Positions 7,846 to 18,766 are shown, counted from the stretch's first letter. The stretch is DNA of 64,000 nucleotides from Agarivorans albus (GCF_019670105.1 NZ_AP023032.1:4472001-4536000), one strand, 5' to 3'. Notes: a model not told the origin generated them from the sequence alone. Numbers and translations are program-made.

Positions 7846-8784
7846 ATGTCTCAGCAATACGATCTTAATCTACTGCGAGTTTTACTCACCTTGCTTGAAG
7901 AACGCAGTGTATCCAAAGCAGCAGATAAGCTATTCCTCACCCAATCGGCAGTGAGTAAGCAATTGGCCAAATTGCGTCAGCAGCTAAACGATCCTTTATT
8001 TATTCGCCATGCCAATGGCTTAAGCCCAACGCCAAGGGTGCGCAGCCTAGAACCTAAATTGCGGCAGTGGCTGCAAAGCGCTAATGAAATGATTGAAGCA
8101 GAAGGCTTTGAGCCAGCGATTAGCCAACGTAACTTTCGCTGCTGCCTTAATGAAACCTGCTTTGCTACCTTATTGCCACGTTTTTTTGGCAAATTGATGC
8201 AACAAGCACCCGGCCTAAAGCTGGATACTCACCGCCTAGAGCCAGGCAGTATCGAAGGTCTGCAAAAAGGGGAATTTGATTTAGCTATTGTGGCTCGCGA
8301 TAACGACGAACGCGCGCCAAGTCACTTTCAAGTTAAACAAGTGCCCGCTCAAATTCATAGCTTTGAGTTATTTAGAGACGACCATGTTTGTTTAGTGAGA
8401 AAAGACCACCCAGTGTTAAGCCAGCAATGGGATTTAGACTGCTACATGCAGCAAGCTCACCTAACCTGCGAATGTGAAGTTGGCGATCGTTGGTTATTGC
8501 ACTCGGTACTTGCAGAGCAAGGGCTGCATATTGAAAACAGCACTCTTACCGCCGATTTTTTTGCCGCAGCCTTGCTTTGTCAATCTAGCGACTTGGTGTT
8601 TACCTGCACCCGCAGCTTCGCCCAGCAAGTGATAAAAACTCACCAACTAGAGTTGCTGCCTTTGCCGATTTACATGGCCCCGTTTAGCTACTTACTCGCT
8701 TGGCCACAACACCTAGAAAACGACCCCGCACACAGCTGGCTGCGAGAGCTGATTATCGAGCATTGTCATAACACCAAGCCCTAG
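7846..8784 (+). CDS. LysR-family transcriptional regulator
   Basis: The 312-residue protein has the N-terminal winged HTH (residues about 5-64, with SVSKAADKLFLTQSAVSKQLAKLR and DPLFIR) and a C-terminal two-lobed effector domain (about 95-300). It is transcribed divergently from the Bcr/CflA exporter, 94 bases apart, which is the standard arrangement for a regulator of a neighbouring transporter. A CACAGGA ribosome site precedes the ATG. The effector is unknown. It converges with the antiporter gene, 27 bases apart. Confidence 0.9.
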   Translation: MSQQYDLNLLRVLLTLLEERSVSKAADKLFLTQSAVSKQLAKLRQQLNDPLFIRHANGLSPTPRVRSLEPKLRQWLQSANEMIEAEGFEPAISQRNFRCCLNETCFATLLPRFFGKLMQQAPGLKLDTHRLEPGSIEGLQKGEFDLAIVARDNDERAPSHFQVKQVPAQIHSFELFRDDHVCLVRKDHPVLSQQWDLDCYMQQAHLTCECEVGDRWLLHSVLAEQGLHIENSTLTADFFAAALLCQSSDLVFTCTRSFAQQVIKTHQLELLPLPIYMAPFSYLLAWPQHLENDPAHSWLRELIIEHCHNTKP

Positions 8785-8811
8785 TTCCAGCGAGTATTCG
8801 CTTAGGTTTGC

Positions 8812-10005
8812 CTATGATTCGCCTTGATTGAGTTGAAGTTTTTTCGCCAGCGGCTCGATAGCTGCACCTTGAATAAACACCGAATAAAGCACCACAAAAA
8901 ACACCATGTGCATCATCTCTAAAGCGCCTTCTACACCGGCCGCAGCGGGGATCAATGCAAATACAATCGGAGTAGCCCCTTTTAAACCAATGGATGAAAT
9001 AAACAAACGCTTCTTCCAAGTAGCTTGGCGAAATGGCAGATAACAAAGTTGCACTGCAAGAGGGCGGGCCACCAACATCAAAATAGCGCTTGGGACGATG
9101 GCCACCCACAATACATCTAGTAATTGTTGCGGGAAGATTTGCAGCCCTAGAATAATAAACATCACTGCTTGGGCTAACCACGACAAGCTATTAAAAAAGT
9201 GCTTATTCACTTCTTTACCACGCTTCAAGCCATTACCAATTACCACACCGCTCACGTAACAAGCTATTAGCACATTACCGCCAGCTAACTCACTGCCATA
9301 AGTCGCTAAGATAAAACAGGCCAATACAAATACTGGAATTAAGCCATATTCTTGCAAGCTAATTTTACTTAGGGCTAATACACATATCTTGCCCACAATA
9401 AAGCCAATCGCCAATCCGCCAATGACTTGAATCGCCAAAGTTTGGCTAATTTCCATAGCCGATACGCCGCTGTCAGGTGACAAAGACAAAGCGGTAAGAA
9501 TCACCACCATAATTAGCGCCACCGGGTCATTAGTGGCTGACTCAAACTCCAACACCGTATCGGTACTTTCTTTTAGTTTGAGCTTTTTCGATTCTAAAAT
9601 TGAGAATACCGCTGCAGCATCAGTGGACGACACAACCGCAGCAAACAGCAAGCAATAGACAAAGTCATAATCAAATATTAGGTAAAAAATAGCGGCAAAA
9701 ATAAACGAGGTGAACACCACCCCCAGTGAAGACAATACCCCACCTTCTTTATAAGCAACCTTAATACTTTGCAAAGGCGTATTTATACCGCCCACAAATA
9801 CAATGATGTTTAAGGCAAAAGATCCCACCAGCGAAGTAACCGCCAGATTATCGTAAACAAAATTGAATTCGCCATTACCAATGGATAAACCCACCCCCAT
9901 AAAAATCAGCAGCGAAGGAATACCTAAGGTGCGTGAAGGGTGATGTAATAAGATGCCAATAGCTATAAGACTAGCAAGGCCAAGTAAAATCCACTGATAG
10001 GGCAT
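8812..10005 (-). CDS. CPA1-type cation:proton antiporter, short NhaP2-like form
   Basis: The 397-residue protein contains about 12 membrane helices. SSTDAAAVFSIL (about residues 126-137) and FESATNDPVAL (about 153-163) match the Na+/H+ exchanger core with the ion-binding Asp. Sequence style is closest to NhaP2/CvrA K+(Na+)/H+ antiporters, which exchange cytoplasmic K+ or Na+ for protons. NhaP2 proteins usually continue to about 570 residues with TrkA-C and CorC-like domains; here the protein stops just after the membrane domain. The start has a good GGAGA site. It could be a natural short form, with ion specificity unresolved. Confidence 0.8.
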   Translation of the reverse strand: MPYQWILLGLASLIAIGILLHHPSRTLGIPSLLIFMGVGLSIGNGEFNFVYDNLAVTSLVGSFALNIIVFVGGINTPLQSIKVAYKEGGVLSSLGVVFTSFIFAAIFYLIFDYDFVYCLLFAAVVSSTDAAAVFSILESKKLKLKESTDTVLEFESATNDPVALIMVVILTALSLSPDSGVSAMEISQTLAIQVIGGLAIGFIVGKICVLALSKISLQEYGLIPVFVLACFILATYGSELAGGNVLIACYVSGVVIGNGLKRGKEVNKHFFNSLSWLAQAVMFIILGLQIFPQQLLDVLWVAIVPSAILMLVARPLAVQLCYLPFRQATWKKRLFISSIGLKGATPIVFALIPAAAGVEGALEMMHMVFFVVLYSVFIQGAAIEPLAKKLQLNQGES

Positions 10006-10152
10006 AGCGTCTCCGAATTTTTTGCCTATTTTATCATAGCTAAGACCATGAATTATTGTTGAAAAGCGTCTTTATTTTGCTATTGAGAGTGCCACCTTGC
10101 GCCGCTCTGCTATGGTTTACTTTATTGTTTACTGTTTCCAAGCGGAGCCACC

Positions 10153-12117
10153 ATGAATAGTTTAAAAATACTCCTTTTCACCTGCCTATTTATAAGCACC
10201 TATAGCTACGCTCACGACTCCACAATTAAGCTCAGAATCATCGAAACCACTGACATTCACGCTAACATAATGGACTTTGACTATTACAAGGATAAACCCT
10301 CCGCCAAAATAGGTTTAGTGCGTACCGCTACCCTCGTTAAACAAGCCCAAGCAGAAGTGGACAATAGCGTGCTGGTAGATAATGGCGACCTGATACAAGG
10401 CAGCCCAATGGGCGACTATATTGCTGACCGAGGGTTAGCTGGCCAACAAGTTCATCCGGTTTATCAGGCAATGAACAGCCTCGATTACGATGTCGGCAAT
10501 ATAGGTAATCATGAGTTTAATTATGGCTTAGGCTTTTTAGACAAAGCATTAGCAGGCGCGACCTTTCCCTACATCAATGCAAACGTAATCCGCAGCGACA
10601 ACCAGCAAAACTACTTTAGTCCTTACCTAATAAAAGACTACAGCTTTAAAGATACAGCCGGTCAAAGCCAAAACCTCAAAATTGGCTACATTGGTTTTGT
10701 TCCCCCGCAAATTATGATTTGGGATAAAGCCAATTTAGAAGGCAAAGTAAGCGCGCAAGACATCAAGCAAAGTGCCGAACTGTGGGTGCCAAAAATGAAG
10801 GCCGAAGGCGCCGATATTATTGTTGCCATTCCCCATTCAGGCCTATCTACCGATCCTTACAAGATCATGGCCGAAAACTCGGTTTACTATTTATCTGAAG
10901 TCGCAGACATTGATGCCATTGCCTTTGGTCATGCGCATACGGTGTTCCCCGGAAAAGGCTTTGATAACTTGCCAGGTGTAGATAACCAAAGCGGCACTAT
11001 TAATGGGGTGGCGGCAGTAATGCCGGGGCGTTGGGGCAGCCATGTTGGCATTATCGACTTAGAGCTACAGCATACCCAAGCAGGCTGGCAGGTGACTAAA
11101 AGCCAATCCACCAACCGAGCTATCTTTGACAGCGCCAATAAAAAATCTCTGGCAAAGGCTGATTCAGCCATGGTGGCCGCTGTAGCCGAAGATCACCAAG
11201 CCACCCGTGATTTTGTCAACCAGCCTTTGGGTAAATCTAGCGACGTGATGTACAGCTTTTTAGCCTTAGTTCAGGACGACCCCACCATTCAAATTGTTAA
11301 CTTAGCGCAAACCGATTACGTAAAAACCTTAATTCAAGGTGACCCCGATTTAGCCGATTTACCGGTGCTATCGGCCGCAGCCCCCTTTAAAGCAGGCGGA
11401 CGTAAAAACGACCCTAGCAACTATACCGAAGTAGAAGCCGGCGAACTCACCTTTAGAAATGCTGCCGATTTATATTTATACCCCAATACTCTGGTGGTAT
11501 TAAAAGTTACCGGTGCTGAAGTTAAAGACTGGCTAGAATGCTCGGCTGGGCAGTTCAACCAAATAGACCCAAACCAAGCCACCCCGCAAGCGTTAATCAA
11601 TTGGGACGAGTTTAGAACCTATAATTTTGATGTCATCGACGGTGTTACTTACCAAATTGACGTAAGCCAAGCCGCCCGTTTTGACGCAGACTGCAAACCA
11701 CTCAACCCAGAGTCTGAACGTATCAAACAACTTCATTACGCTGGCAAAGCGATTGACCCAAGCCAAGAGTTTTTAATGGCAACAAACAACTATCGCGCCT
11801 ATAGCGGCGGCTTTGCCGGCACCGGCGAAGACAAAGTGGTGATTCAAGCACCCGACGAAAACCGCAGTGTATTAGCCAACTACATTAAGCGAGTAAGCAA
11901 GGAAACAGGGCAAATTAGCCCTAGCGCCGACAACAACTGGCGCTTTAGCCCTCTTGAATCAAAAACTAAAGCCAAGTTAAACATTTTCTTTGAAACCTCC
12001 CCCAGCGACAAAGCTGCCGCGTTTATCGCCGAAAAAGCCATTTATCCAATGCAAAAGCTTTCTGTCGATGATGTTGGCTTTGCCCTTTATCAAATAGATC
12101 TTCAAAGCCAGCCTTAG
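10153..12117 (+). CDS. cpdB: Periplasmic 2',3'-cyclic-nucleotide 2'-phosphodiesterase/3'-nucleotidase
   Basis: The 654-residue protein starts with a signal peptide (ending SYSYA-HD). Metallophosphatase motifs are all present: ETTDIHANI (about 32-40), [10 protein letters not shown] (about 76-85), GNHEFNYG (about 118-125), PHSG near 225 and [10 protein letters not shown] near 258. The C-terminal 5'-nucleotidase domain follows (about 360-600). The enzyme opens 2',3'-cyclic nucleotides and removes 3'-phosphate, letting cells scavenge RNA breakdown products. Length matches E. coli CpdB (about 647). It is monocistronic, with GGAG before the ATG and a strong hairpin 23 bases after the stop. Confidence 0.92.
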   Translation: MNSLKILLFTCLFISTYSYAHDSTIKLRIIETTDIHANIMDFDYYKDKPSAKIGLVRTATLVKQAQAEVDNSVLVDNGDLIQGSPMGDYIADRGLAGQQVHPVYQAMNSLDYDVGNIGNHEFNYGLGFLDKALAGATFPYINANVIRSDNQQNYFSPYLIKDYSFKDTAGQSQNLKIGYIGFVPPQIMIWDKANLEGKVSAQDIKQSAELWVPKMKAEGADIIVAIPHSGLSTDPYKIMAENSVYYLSEVADIDAIAFGHAHTVFPGKGFDNLPGVDNQSGTINGVAAVMPGRWGSHVGIIDLELQHTQAGWQVTKSQSTNRAIFDSANKKSLAKADSAMVAAVAEDHQATRDFVNQPLGKSSDVMYSFLALVQDDPTIQIVNLAQTDYVKTLIQGDPDLADLPVLSAAAPFKAGGRKNDPSNYTEVEAGELTFRNAADLYLYPNTLVVLKVTGAEVKDWLECSAGQFNQIDPNQATPQALINWDEFRTYNFDVIDGVTYQIDVSQAARFDADCKPLNPESERIKQLHYAGKAIDPSQEFLMATNNYRAYSGGFAGTGEDKVVIQAPDENRSVLANYIKRVSKETGQISPSADNNWRFSPLESKTKAKLNIFFETSPSDKAAAFIAEKAIYPMQKLSVDDVGFALYQIDLQSQP

Positions 12118-12139
12118 ATATAGGTTCTGCCGTTTTACT

Positions 12140-12163
12140 CCGCTGCTGTTCAACCAGCAGCGG
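12140..12163 (+). terminator. Hairpin after cpdB
   Basis: A perfect 9-base stem CCGCTGCTG / CAGCAGCGG with a 6-base loop lies just after cpdB. The following AACTATTACTTTT is only moderately T-rich, so termination strength is uncertain. Confidence 0.5.
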
Positions 12164-12309
12164 AACTATTACTTTTAACCCCATCAGGGCTATGCAAAAT
12201 GCGATGAAAGTAAAAATTTTACTTGTTGTTCAATAATATGTGAGGAAAGTTGAGCGCCAGATTCAAAAGTATGAGATTGTAGCGACAGACGGGTTCATGG
12301 AGGACAATA

Positions 12310-13557
12310 ATGGCAACACTGTCGTTTAAATTAAAACTACTTATTAGCATCACCCTATTATTTATATGCGTGCTTACTAGCATGTTGATGTTTGGTAGCG
12401 CTTCACTTAGCGCCGAACAAGCCGCTGCTGCCACTCAGCTAAATGCAACTGAACTACAAGCTCTGTTTGCAGAAACAGCAGCAGAAGCTCGCGGCACCAT
12501 GATCTTAGTGTCTGCCGTTGTGGTTATCATTGCGCTGTTTATTGTGTCGCAACTGGTGCAAGGTTTCTTAGAGCCTTTAAGCCAAATCACCCGTCGGATC
12601 GGTTACCTTGCCGGAAATGATGGCGATTTAACCATGAAGCTAGACGTGCAAAAGCACCAAGAGCTGGTAGCCATGGCAACCCAATTTAACGCCTTTACCG
12701 AAAAACTACGGGTAATGGTAAATCAGCTACAACAGCAATCAAATCAACTTACCAATGGCTCACAAACTCTGGCTAAAAATGCCGAATCGGCGGGAGAAGC
12801 AAGCCGCTTACAACGCAACGACACCGACAGCGTGGCAGCCGCAGTAAATGAAATGTCATCGACTGCTAGCGACGTAGCAGAGCTGGCCAATGGCACCGCA
12901 ACCAACGCTCAAGAAGCTGAGAAACAGTTAAGCCAAACTCAGCAAGAGTTCCAAAGCTCTGTTGAACAAATTCGCGATATCTCTGGCAGTATGGAAGGCA
13001 TTAGCGAACGAATCACTCAAGTAGCGGGTCGTAGCCAAGACATTAACAGCATCTTAGAGACCATTCGTGGTATTGCCGAGCAAACCAACTTACTGGCATT
13101 AAACGCAGCAATTGAAGCAGCGCGCGCCGGAGAACAAGGCCGAGGCTTCGCGGTAGTTGCAGACGAAGTAAGAAACCTAGCTGGCAGAACTCAAAGCTCT
13201 ACCGAAGAAATTAATCAACTGATTCAAGCACTACAAAGTGATGTAAATGCTACGGTAGACTTAATTAGCACCAGCCGAGAAAAAGTGAATACCACCGCGG
13301 TAGACACCGAAGCCAGCTACGAGCAGCTGCATAAAGTGGTAGAAAGCATTTCGGTAATTAACGACAACGCAGCCCAAGTTGCCACTGCCGCTCATCAACA
13401 AAGCCATGTAAGCGAAGATATTAACCGCAATATTAATGGCATTGGCGAAGCTGCAGGCGTACAGAATAGTTTGGCTCACGATATCGAAAGTATTAGCGCT
13501 GAATTATCGCAAGTAGCGCAGGCACTTGATACTCAGCTATCAACACTTAAAGCCTAA
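12310..13557 (+). CDS. Methyl-accepting chemotaxis protein without a sensor domain
   Basis: This 415-residue receptor has one helix at about 8-28, only some 35 periplasmic residues, a second helix at about 58-78, HAMP (about 79-135) and a full MCP signalling domain. The hairpin tip is intact ([20 protein letters not shown], about 257-276). No room exists for Cache, 4HB or PAS sensing modules. Such receptors may sense through membrane or cytoplasmic cues such as proton motive force or pH, or act by mixing with other receptors; that part is inference. A GGAGG site precedes the ATG and a strong terminator follows, so the gene is monocistronic. Confidence 0.88.
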   Translation: MATLSFKLKLLISITLLFICVLTSMLMFGSASLSAEQAAAATQLNATELQALFAETAAEARGTMILVSAVVVIIALFIVSQLVQGFLEPLSQITRRIGYLAGNDGDLTMKLDVQKHQELVAMATQFNAFTEKLRVMVNQLQQQSNQLTNGSQTLAKNAESAGEASRLQRNDTDSVAAAVNEMSSTASDVAELANGTATNAQEAEKQLSQTQQEFQSSVEQIRDISGSMEGISERITQVAGRSQDINSILETIRGIAEQTNLLALNAAIEAARAGEQGRGFAVVADEVRNLAGRTQSSTEEINQLIQALQSDVNATVDLISTSREKVNTTAVDTEASYEQLHKVVESISVINDNAAQVATAAHQQSHVSEDINRNINGIGEAAGVQNSLAHDIESISAELSQVAQALDTQLSTLKA

Positions 13558-13575
13558 ATTGCGCTTCATCTCGTC

Positions 13576-13602
13576 AAAGGCTGCCATGGCAGCCTTTTTT
13601 AT
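13576..13602 (+). terminator. Rho-independent terminator of the chemoreceptor gene
   Basis: AAAGGCTGCC / GGCAGCCTTTTTT forms a perfect stem followed by six T residues, 19 bases after the receptor stop codon. Confidence 0.85.
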
Positions 13603-13744
13603 TTCTTTCAAAACCTAAACCACTCCATCTCACGCTTATTCCATTTATTTGAAAGCCTTAAGAACTCCGTTAACTAAGCCACACATTCACATCCGCAGCT
13701 GAACTACACTTTACCTAGGCCTTGTTTGAAGAGGGACTGATATC

Positions 13745-15181
13745 ATGACCATGACCTTACAGTTTCTTGGTGCAGCGGAAGAAGTTACCGGCTCCTGCCA
13801 CTTGCTTACGGTAAACGATAAACAAGTGCTATTAGATTGCGGGCTGATTCAAGGCAGCAAAGCCGATGCAATGCGCAACTACCAAGCGTTCCGATTTGAG
13901 CCTTCACAGATTGATGCGGTTATTCTTAGCCACGCTCACATAGACCATTCCGGCAGAATACCGCAGTTAGTAAAGTCTGGCTTTAAGGGTCCTATTTATA
14001 CTCATAAAGCCTCGGCAGAGCTTTGTGCCATTATGCTAAAAGACGCCGCCATGCTGCAGCAGCGTGACACCGAACGGCTTAACAAAAAGCGTTTAAAAAA
14101 GGGCCTTGAGCCACTGCAAGCCTTGTTTGATGAACAAGACGTAGAGCAAACTATCCAGCAATTTAAACCGCTCAACTATGGCGAAAGCATCCAGGTACTT
14201 CCTCAACTCACCCTGCAGCTCTCCGATGCTGGACATATTCTTGGCTCGGCCATTGTTGAGTTATGGATAAGTGAAATAGGCACCCGCAAAAAAATTGTAT
14301 TTAGTGGTGACTTAGGCCGCGAAGGCATGCCTATTTTGGATGATCCTGAAATTATCAAAACAGCCGATTTAGTATTGATGGAAAGCACCTATGGCAATCG
14401 CTTACACCGCAGCTGGCAGCAAACCATCGATGAACTGGAGCAAATATTTGCAGCAGCAATTAGCGGTAGCCAGGGCAATATTCTATTGCCTGCTTTTTCG
14501 GTAGGGCGCGCCCAAGAACTACTCTATTTATTTCATCTCTACGCCAAGCAATGGGACCTTTCGCGCTGGAGAATTTGTTTAGATAGCCCCATGGCTATCG
14601 AAGCCACCAAGGTATATATCAACAATTACCCGGTGATGGATGACGATTTTAAGCGTTTTACTCAACAGCACCCCGGTGAGCATCCACTGCTATCTAATGT
14701 CGAGTTTATTCAAAGCACCGAACAATCCATGGAGCTTAATGAAATAAACCAAGGCCTAATAATTATCGCTGGCAGTGGCATGTGTAATGGCGGGCGGATC
14801 CGCTGTCACCTTGAGCACAACCTATGGCGCCCTGAATGTGATGTCATCATTTGTGGCTACCAAGCCATTAGCACCCCTGGGCGTATGCTAGTAGATGGGG
14901 CCGACTATCTCACTATTCGCGGCAAACCGGTTAAAGTTGCTGCCAAGCTGCACACCGTTGGGGGGCTTTCCGCTCATGCCGACCAAGCCGAATTGATCCA
15001 CTGGTACCAACAATTCGATAACGCTCCTCCACTAATATTGGTGCATGGAGAACAGCAAGTACAACAAGATCTACTGGCAGCCATTCAAGCTTCTTTTGCT
15101 CAACCCGCCGTAATGCTTGCGGCCAAACAAGGTGACAAGTTGGATTTAAGCGCCTTGCCAGAACTGGTTTGGTTGACGTAA
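13745..15181 (+). CDS. Beta-CASP metallo-beta-lactamase protein (RNA-processing exonuclease type)
   Basis: The 478-residue protein has the MBL metal motif SHAHIDHSGRIP (about residues 60-71), GHILGSA near 162, a beta-CASP region in the middle, GSGMCNGGRI near 345 and GGLSAHADQ near 405. This order matches the CPSF-73/Ysh1-like YSH1/EXO family, which acts on RNA in archaea and eukaryotes. In bacteria the homologues are poorly studied; an RNA or nucleic-acid hydrolase is the likely activity. No signal peptide is visible, so it is cytosolic. A GAGGGA site precedes the start. It appears to be a single-gene unit. Confidence 0.88.
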   Translation: MTMTLQFLGAAEEVTGSCHLLTVNDKQVLLDCGLIQGSKADAMRNYQAFRFEPSQIDAVILSHAHIDHSGRIPQLVKSGFKGPIYTHKASAELCAIMLKDAAMLQQRDTERLNKKRLKKGLEPLQALFDEQDVEQTIQQFKPLNYGESIQVLPQLTLQLSDAGHILGSAIVELWISEIGTRKKIVFSGDLGREGMPILDDPEIIKTADLVLMESTYGNRLHRSWQQTIDELEQIFAAAISGSQGNILLPAFSVGRAQELLYLFHLYAKQWDLSRWRICLDSPMAIEATKVYINNYPVMDDDFKRFTQQHPGEHPLLSNVEFIQSTEQSMELNEINQGLIIIAGSGMCNGGRIRCHLEHNLWRPECDVIICGYQAISTPGRMLVDGADYLTIRGKPVKVAAKLHTVGGLSAHADQAELIHWYQQFDNAPPLILVHGEQQVQQDLLAAIQASFAQPAVMLAAKQGDKLDLSALPELVWLT

Positions 15182-15392
15182 AGGGCCTTACTAGTTGTTA
15201 CATTTTATGCAGTGTTACAAACTGAACTCTAATATCCAATTCAGTTATTTCGCATGATTTTTTTGGTGAAACAGTTTATATTCCATTCAATTGAAGTCGA
15301 TGACTAATTCTTTGAATAAGTAACTGAACTATTCAAACGAAAATTAGCTAACATCGAATAGAACTAGTTTGTATTAAAAAGAATGGATTCTT

Positions 15393-18300
15393 ATGGCACT
15401 TCCTAGATGTACGTTTCTAATTACAACTCTAATATTTCTATCAGCATGCGGAGGAGGAGGGACAAGTTCCGAGGATAATTCTCCTCCCGAAGAACCAAGA
15501 ACTCAAATCAGCATTTCAAGGAAGGATGCTCCTAAAGTTTTGTTTGATACTATGGAAATCATAGATAACGCCTCCCGCTTAGGCAATGATAACACCAACA
15601 GCATTTTTTCAACTGGCGGGTTACTAGACTTGGACTTGGGCAGTTTAATTAGTGACAGCGAAGAGTTCTGTTTAGATAGTGGTAACTTCGAGCTCATAAA
15701 TCCCACCATTGATGAGACTTCAATAAAGGGGCAACTTAAATTCAACAATTGTAAGACTGGCTCAATTATTTTTAATGGCTCTATATATCTTACCGAAAAG
15801 CTACTAGAAAATGGGTCAGAAAATCTCAAATTAGAATTAAAAAACTGGAAAATCTCTTTTGAAGGTAAAGATGGAGAATTTAATTACAATGGTGATGTTA
15901 ACATTTTAGTTGAAGACACAGAAGAACATCACATATTTAATTTATCTATTAGCGACACCTTTAATAATAGAGAGCTTAGATACAACAATTTCAACTTATT
16001 TTACAATCAAAACTCTATAGAAGAGTTCAATGGAAGCATTGCCTTAAATGAAATTAATTTTGTTGATATTAGCAGTTCTAAAAATTTCAACCAAGATAGA
16101 AGCTTTAAAGTAGAGGGTTTTGAATCAACCATTGATGCTATAGTTAAAGCAAGGGTCGTTGAATTTTCTTTAGCTATAAAAGATGAAGAGATAGGTAAAA
16201 TTACAACCTCCATGTCTGTACTAAAATCAGGACCCCATCAGAAAAACACCGCACCGACCTTCGATGAAGACTCAGAGTCACATCAAGTAAATAAACAAGA
16301 AATTCTAGATATTATCTTAGATGGCCGTGATGAAAATGGTGATCTATTAGATTATGACTATGTATTGTTGGATAAGCCGAACGATGCAACAGTTTCACTA
16401 ACTCAAGATGGAAATAACCGAGTTCGCTTTGAGGCAAATCAGTCCGGCGACTATCAGATAAAAGTAACCGCTAAGGACTATTCTTTAAGTTCCTTCAAAA
16501 CTGTTAACATTTACATTCGTCAGGGAAAGCCCAGTTTTTCAATTGAAAACTTTCCTGAAGAAATACCAGCAGGAGATCTCTTTGAATTTAACGTCACCAA
16601 CAACTCTCCGAATAACGATGGACCGCTCAACTATAGTATTGACTATGGCCCAGTAGGATTGACGATTAATGAAACGGGAATGATTGAATGGGAGCTCACG
16701 ACACCTCTAGGCTTAGACGCTACTTTTAACTTCGGAATTAATGCAAATAATAGAGACCATTCTACTAAAGTTTCACATCAAGCTAGTGTAAAAGGAAAAG
16801 GTATTACAGGTGTCTCAAATCGCCCAAATTGGAAACTGATTAGCGCCTCGATCTTGGCTGATATAGACGATGATGGAAAGAAAGAGATCATCACAGCGAG
16901 TGAAGGAAGTTTAATAGCTTTCAGTCTAAATGAAGAAAGTAAAAGTCTTCAAATAAAGAAAGAGAGTTTAAGAATAATTCCAGAAGGTATTATTGGTCTA
17001 AGCTATCATGACAACAACTTCATAATTCAATCTCCTAAGGGCATCTACAAAACCAATTTTGAACTTTCTGAGCGAACTCTGTTAATTGAATTCCCTTCCT
17101 CTATAAAAGCATTTGGTACAGAAGAAATGACAATTGCCGACATTGAAGGTAATGGAAGCTCTATGTTGGTGTTTTATTCAGGAGATGGTCTATATCAGAC
17201 AATGGATCTAACTACAGGTGAAGTTTCGACTCTTGAACAAATATCGATAAACCATCCATCAACGGTGCCAGTTAAAGTAACTCGGATAGATGAATCTCCT
17301 ATATATGTAGTGCAAGATCATAGAGACATTGTCATTTTTGATGAGCAGAATAGCTACACCATAACTCTAGAGGCTGAACAGATAAATGACTTCCGTATAG
17401 TCAATAATGGAGGTGCCCAGGAATTAAACGTCCTTTACAAACACTGGCTATCCGATAATATAAGTTTAGCCCGTATTAATCTAAACAATGGCTTAACTAT
17501 AAGCGATGTCGAACTTGATGGATTTTGGTTTTCTAGTCCTTATTTAGTAAAAAGAAACAACCTCTCAAATATTGACATTGTTAGCCGAGGTATAACTTGC
17601 GAGCATGATTCTAGTAGTTATACATGCTCAACATTAGTAAAAGATGATCATAACTATTACTACGGAAATTCTTTACTACACGTAATTGATATAGACGAAG
17701 ATGGTGTTGAAGAAGTCATATTCCAAGATATAGATAAACATAGTATTCTTTGGGCCGACAACCAGAGCTGGATTTTTTCAAGCTCAAACTTAGGGCATAT
17801 TCCTAAAGTCGCCAAATTGAATAGCGAAAGAATATATTCTTTATCTGAATCCCAGCTTTTTGCTGAAGAGAATGGTCAACTAGCTTCAATTACTCAAATC
17901 ACTCCTGAACACTCTTTAGATTTGGTAATCGAGCATGAGACTGGATTATTTCTGTTTCAATGCCAGTATAGCCAACCATGTTTGCTCACAGATTCATTAA
18001 GTGCTGAATTGTGGCGGGAGAAGAATATAAGCAGAGTCAGTGCTGCTAGCGTAGAGAGAGGACATATTGCCACATCAGATGGAACGGGCAGAATAACAGT
18101 ATACAATCTAGCTGGAAATACTATACCTGTAGAGCAAAGAAATATATCTTCTTTGATAATTGACAGAATAGAGTTCAAGAGTCTAGGGAATGAGACCTAT
18201 ATAACTCTCTTTACTGATCATAAAGTAGGAATATGGCACTTTTCCGATAACGAATATAAATTTGTAACTCAGGTAGATTTACATACTCAAGCTACGGTTC

Positions 18301-18725
18301 TAAAAAACTCGCGTATTAAAGAGGTGTTTTTCTCTAAGTCTCCGCATACAAATGAAAACACGGTCTCAGTGATTTACAATAACGGTACAGAATCTATGCG
18401 TATTTTAGGGGTATCATTAAGTACTAACCAAGTAACTAATGACCTAGAGATTACAGGGCAAGCTAAACATAGCTATATAAGTGCCTATAGTTACTCTCTG
18501 TTTGCAGAGCAAAAGAAATCTGATGGAAATAAAAATATTTTGTTCACTTATCGCCCAGAGATTAGAGAAAGTGATGACTTATGCTCATTCGATCTTGCAA
18601 ATGGTAAAGTAATTTGGTGCGTAAAAGAAATTAAAGGTTCAATAAATCATAACTCTAAATTTTATTCATTAGAAAATGGAACTCAATTGATAACAGATTT
18701 AGCAATTTACTACCTTTCACACTAG
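15393..18725 (+). CDS. Large AT-rich surface/periplasmic lipoprotein with FG-GAP-like repeats
   Basis: The 1110-residue protein has a lipoprotein signal with lipobox LSAC (Cys19) followed by GGGG and a Ser/Glu/Pro linker. A cadherin-like stretch begins near residue 288 (NTAPTFDEDSE) and the second half carries FG-GAP/VCBS-like Asp-rich loops such as ILADIDDDGKKEI (near 486), IADIEGNG (near 579) and VIDIDEDGVEEVIF (near 763), which are potential calcium sites in a beta-propeller. Base composition is clearly more AT-rich than most neighbours and there is no convincing ribosome site. I do not know its function; surface adhesion or recognition is possible. Confidence 0.75.
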   Translation: MALPRCTFLITTLIFLSACGGGGTSSEDNSPPEEPRTQISISRKDAPKVLFDTMEIIDNASRLGNDNTNSIFSTGGLLDLDLGSLISDSEEFCLDSGNFELINPTIDETSIKGQLKFNNCKTGSIIFNGSIYLTEKLLENGSENLKLELKNWKISFEGKDGEFNYNGDVNILVEDTEEHHIFNLSISDTFNNRELRYNNFNLFYNQNSIEEFNGSIALNEINFVDISSSKNFNQDRSFKVEGFESTIDAIVKARVVEFSLAIKDEEIGKITTSMSVLKSGPHQKNTAPTFDEDSESHQVNKQEILDIILDGRDENGDLLDYDYVLLDKPNDATVSLTQDGNNRVRFEANQSGDYQIKVTAKDYSLSSFKTVNIYIRQGKPSFSIENFPEEIPAGDLFEFNVTNNSPNNDGPLNYSIDYGPVGLTINETGMIEWELTTPLGLDATFNFGINANNRDHSTKVSHQASVKGKGITGVSNRPNWKLISASILADIDDDGKKEIITASEGSLIAFSLNEESKSLQIKKESLRIIPEGIIGLSYHDNNFIIQSPKGIYKTNFELSERTLLIEFPSSIKAFGTEEMTIADIEGNGSSMLVFYSGDGLYQTMDLTTGEVSTLEQISINHPSTVPVKVTRIDESPIYVVQDHRDIVIFDEQNSYTITLEAEQINDFRIVNNGGAQELNVLYKHWLSDNISLARINLNNGLTISDVELDGFWFSSPYLVKRNNLSNIDIVSRGITCEHDSSSYTCSTLVKDDHNYYYGNSLLHVIDIDEDGVEEVIFQDIDKHSILWADNQSWIFSSSNLGHIPKVAKLNSERIYSLSESQLFAEENGQLASITQITPEHSLDLVIEHETGLFLFQCQYSQPCLLTDSLSAELWREKNISRVSAASVERGHIATSDGTGRITVYNLAGNTIPVEQRNISSLIIDRIEFKSLGNETYITLFTDHKVGIWHFSDNEYKFVTQVDLHTQATVLKNSRIKEVFFSKSPHTNENTVSVIYNNGTESMRILGVSLSTNQVTNDLEITGQAKHSYISAYSYSLFAEQKKSDGNKNILFTYRPEIRESDDLCSFDLANGKVIWCVKEIKGSINHNSKFYSLENGTQLITDLAIYYLSH

Positions 18726-18736
18726 TATGTATCTAA

Positions 18737-18766
18737 TTGGTACTGCAAGCCCATTTGCAGTACCAA
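18737..18766 (+). terminator. Hairpin after the large lipoprotein gene
   Basis: A perfect 12-base stem TTGGTACTGCAA / TTGCAGTACCAA with a 6-base loop lies 11 bases after the stop. No T run follows, so it may stabilise the 3' end rather than terminate. Confidence 0.45.

Noticed and set aside
8753-9181. Long minus-strand frame of 142 codons inside the antiporter gene
   Set aside because: It lies in a different frame of the well-recognised antiporter and gives a sequence without family features.
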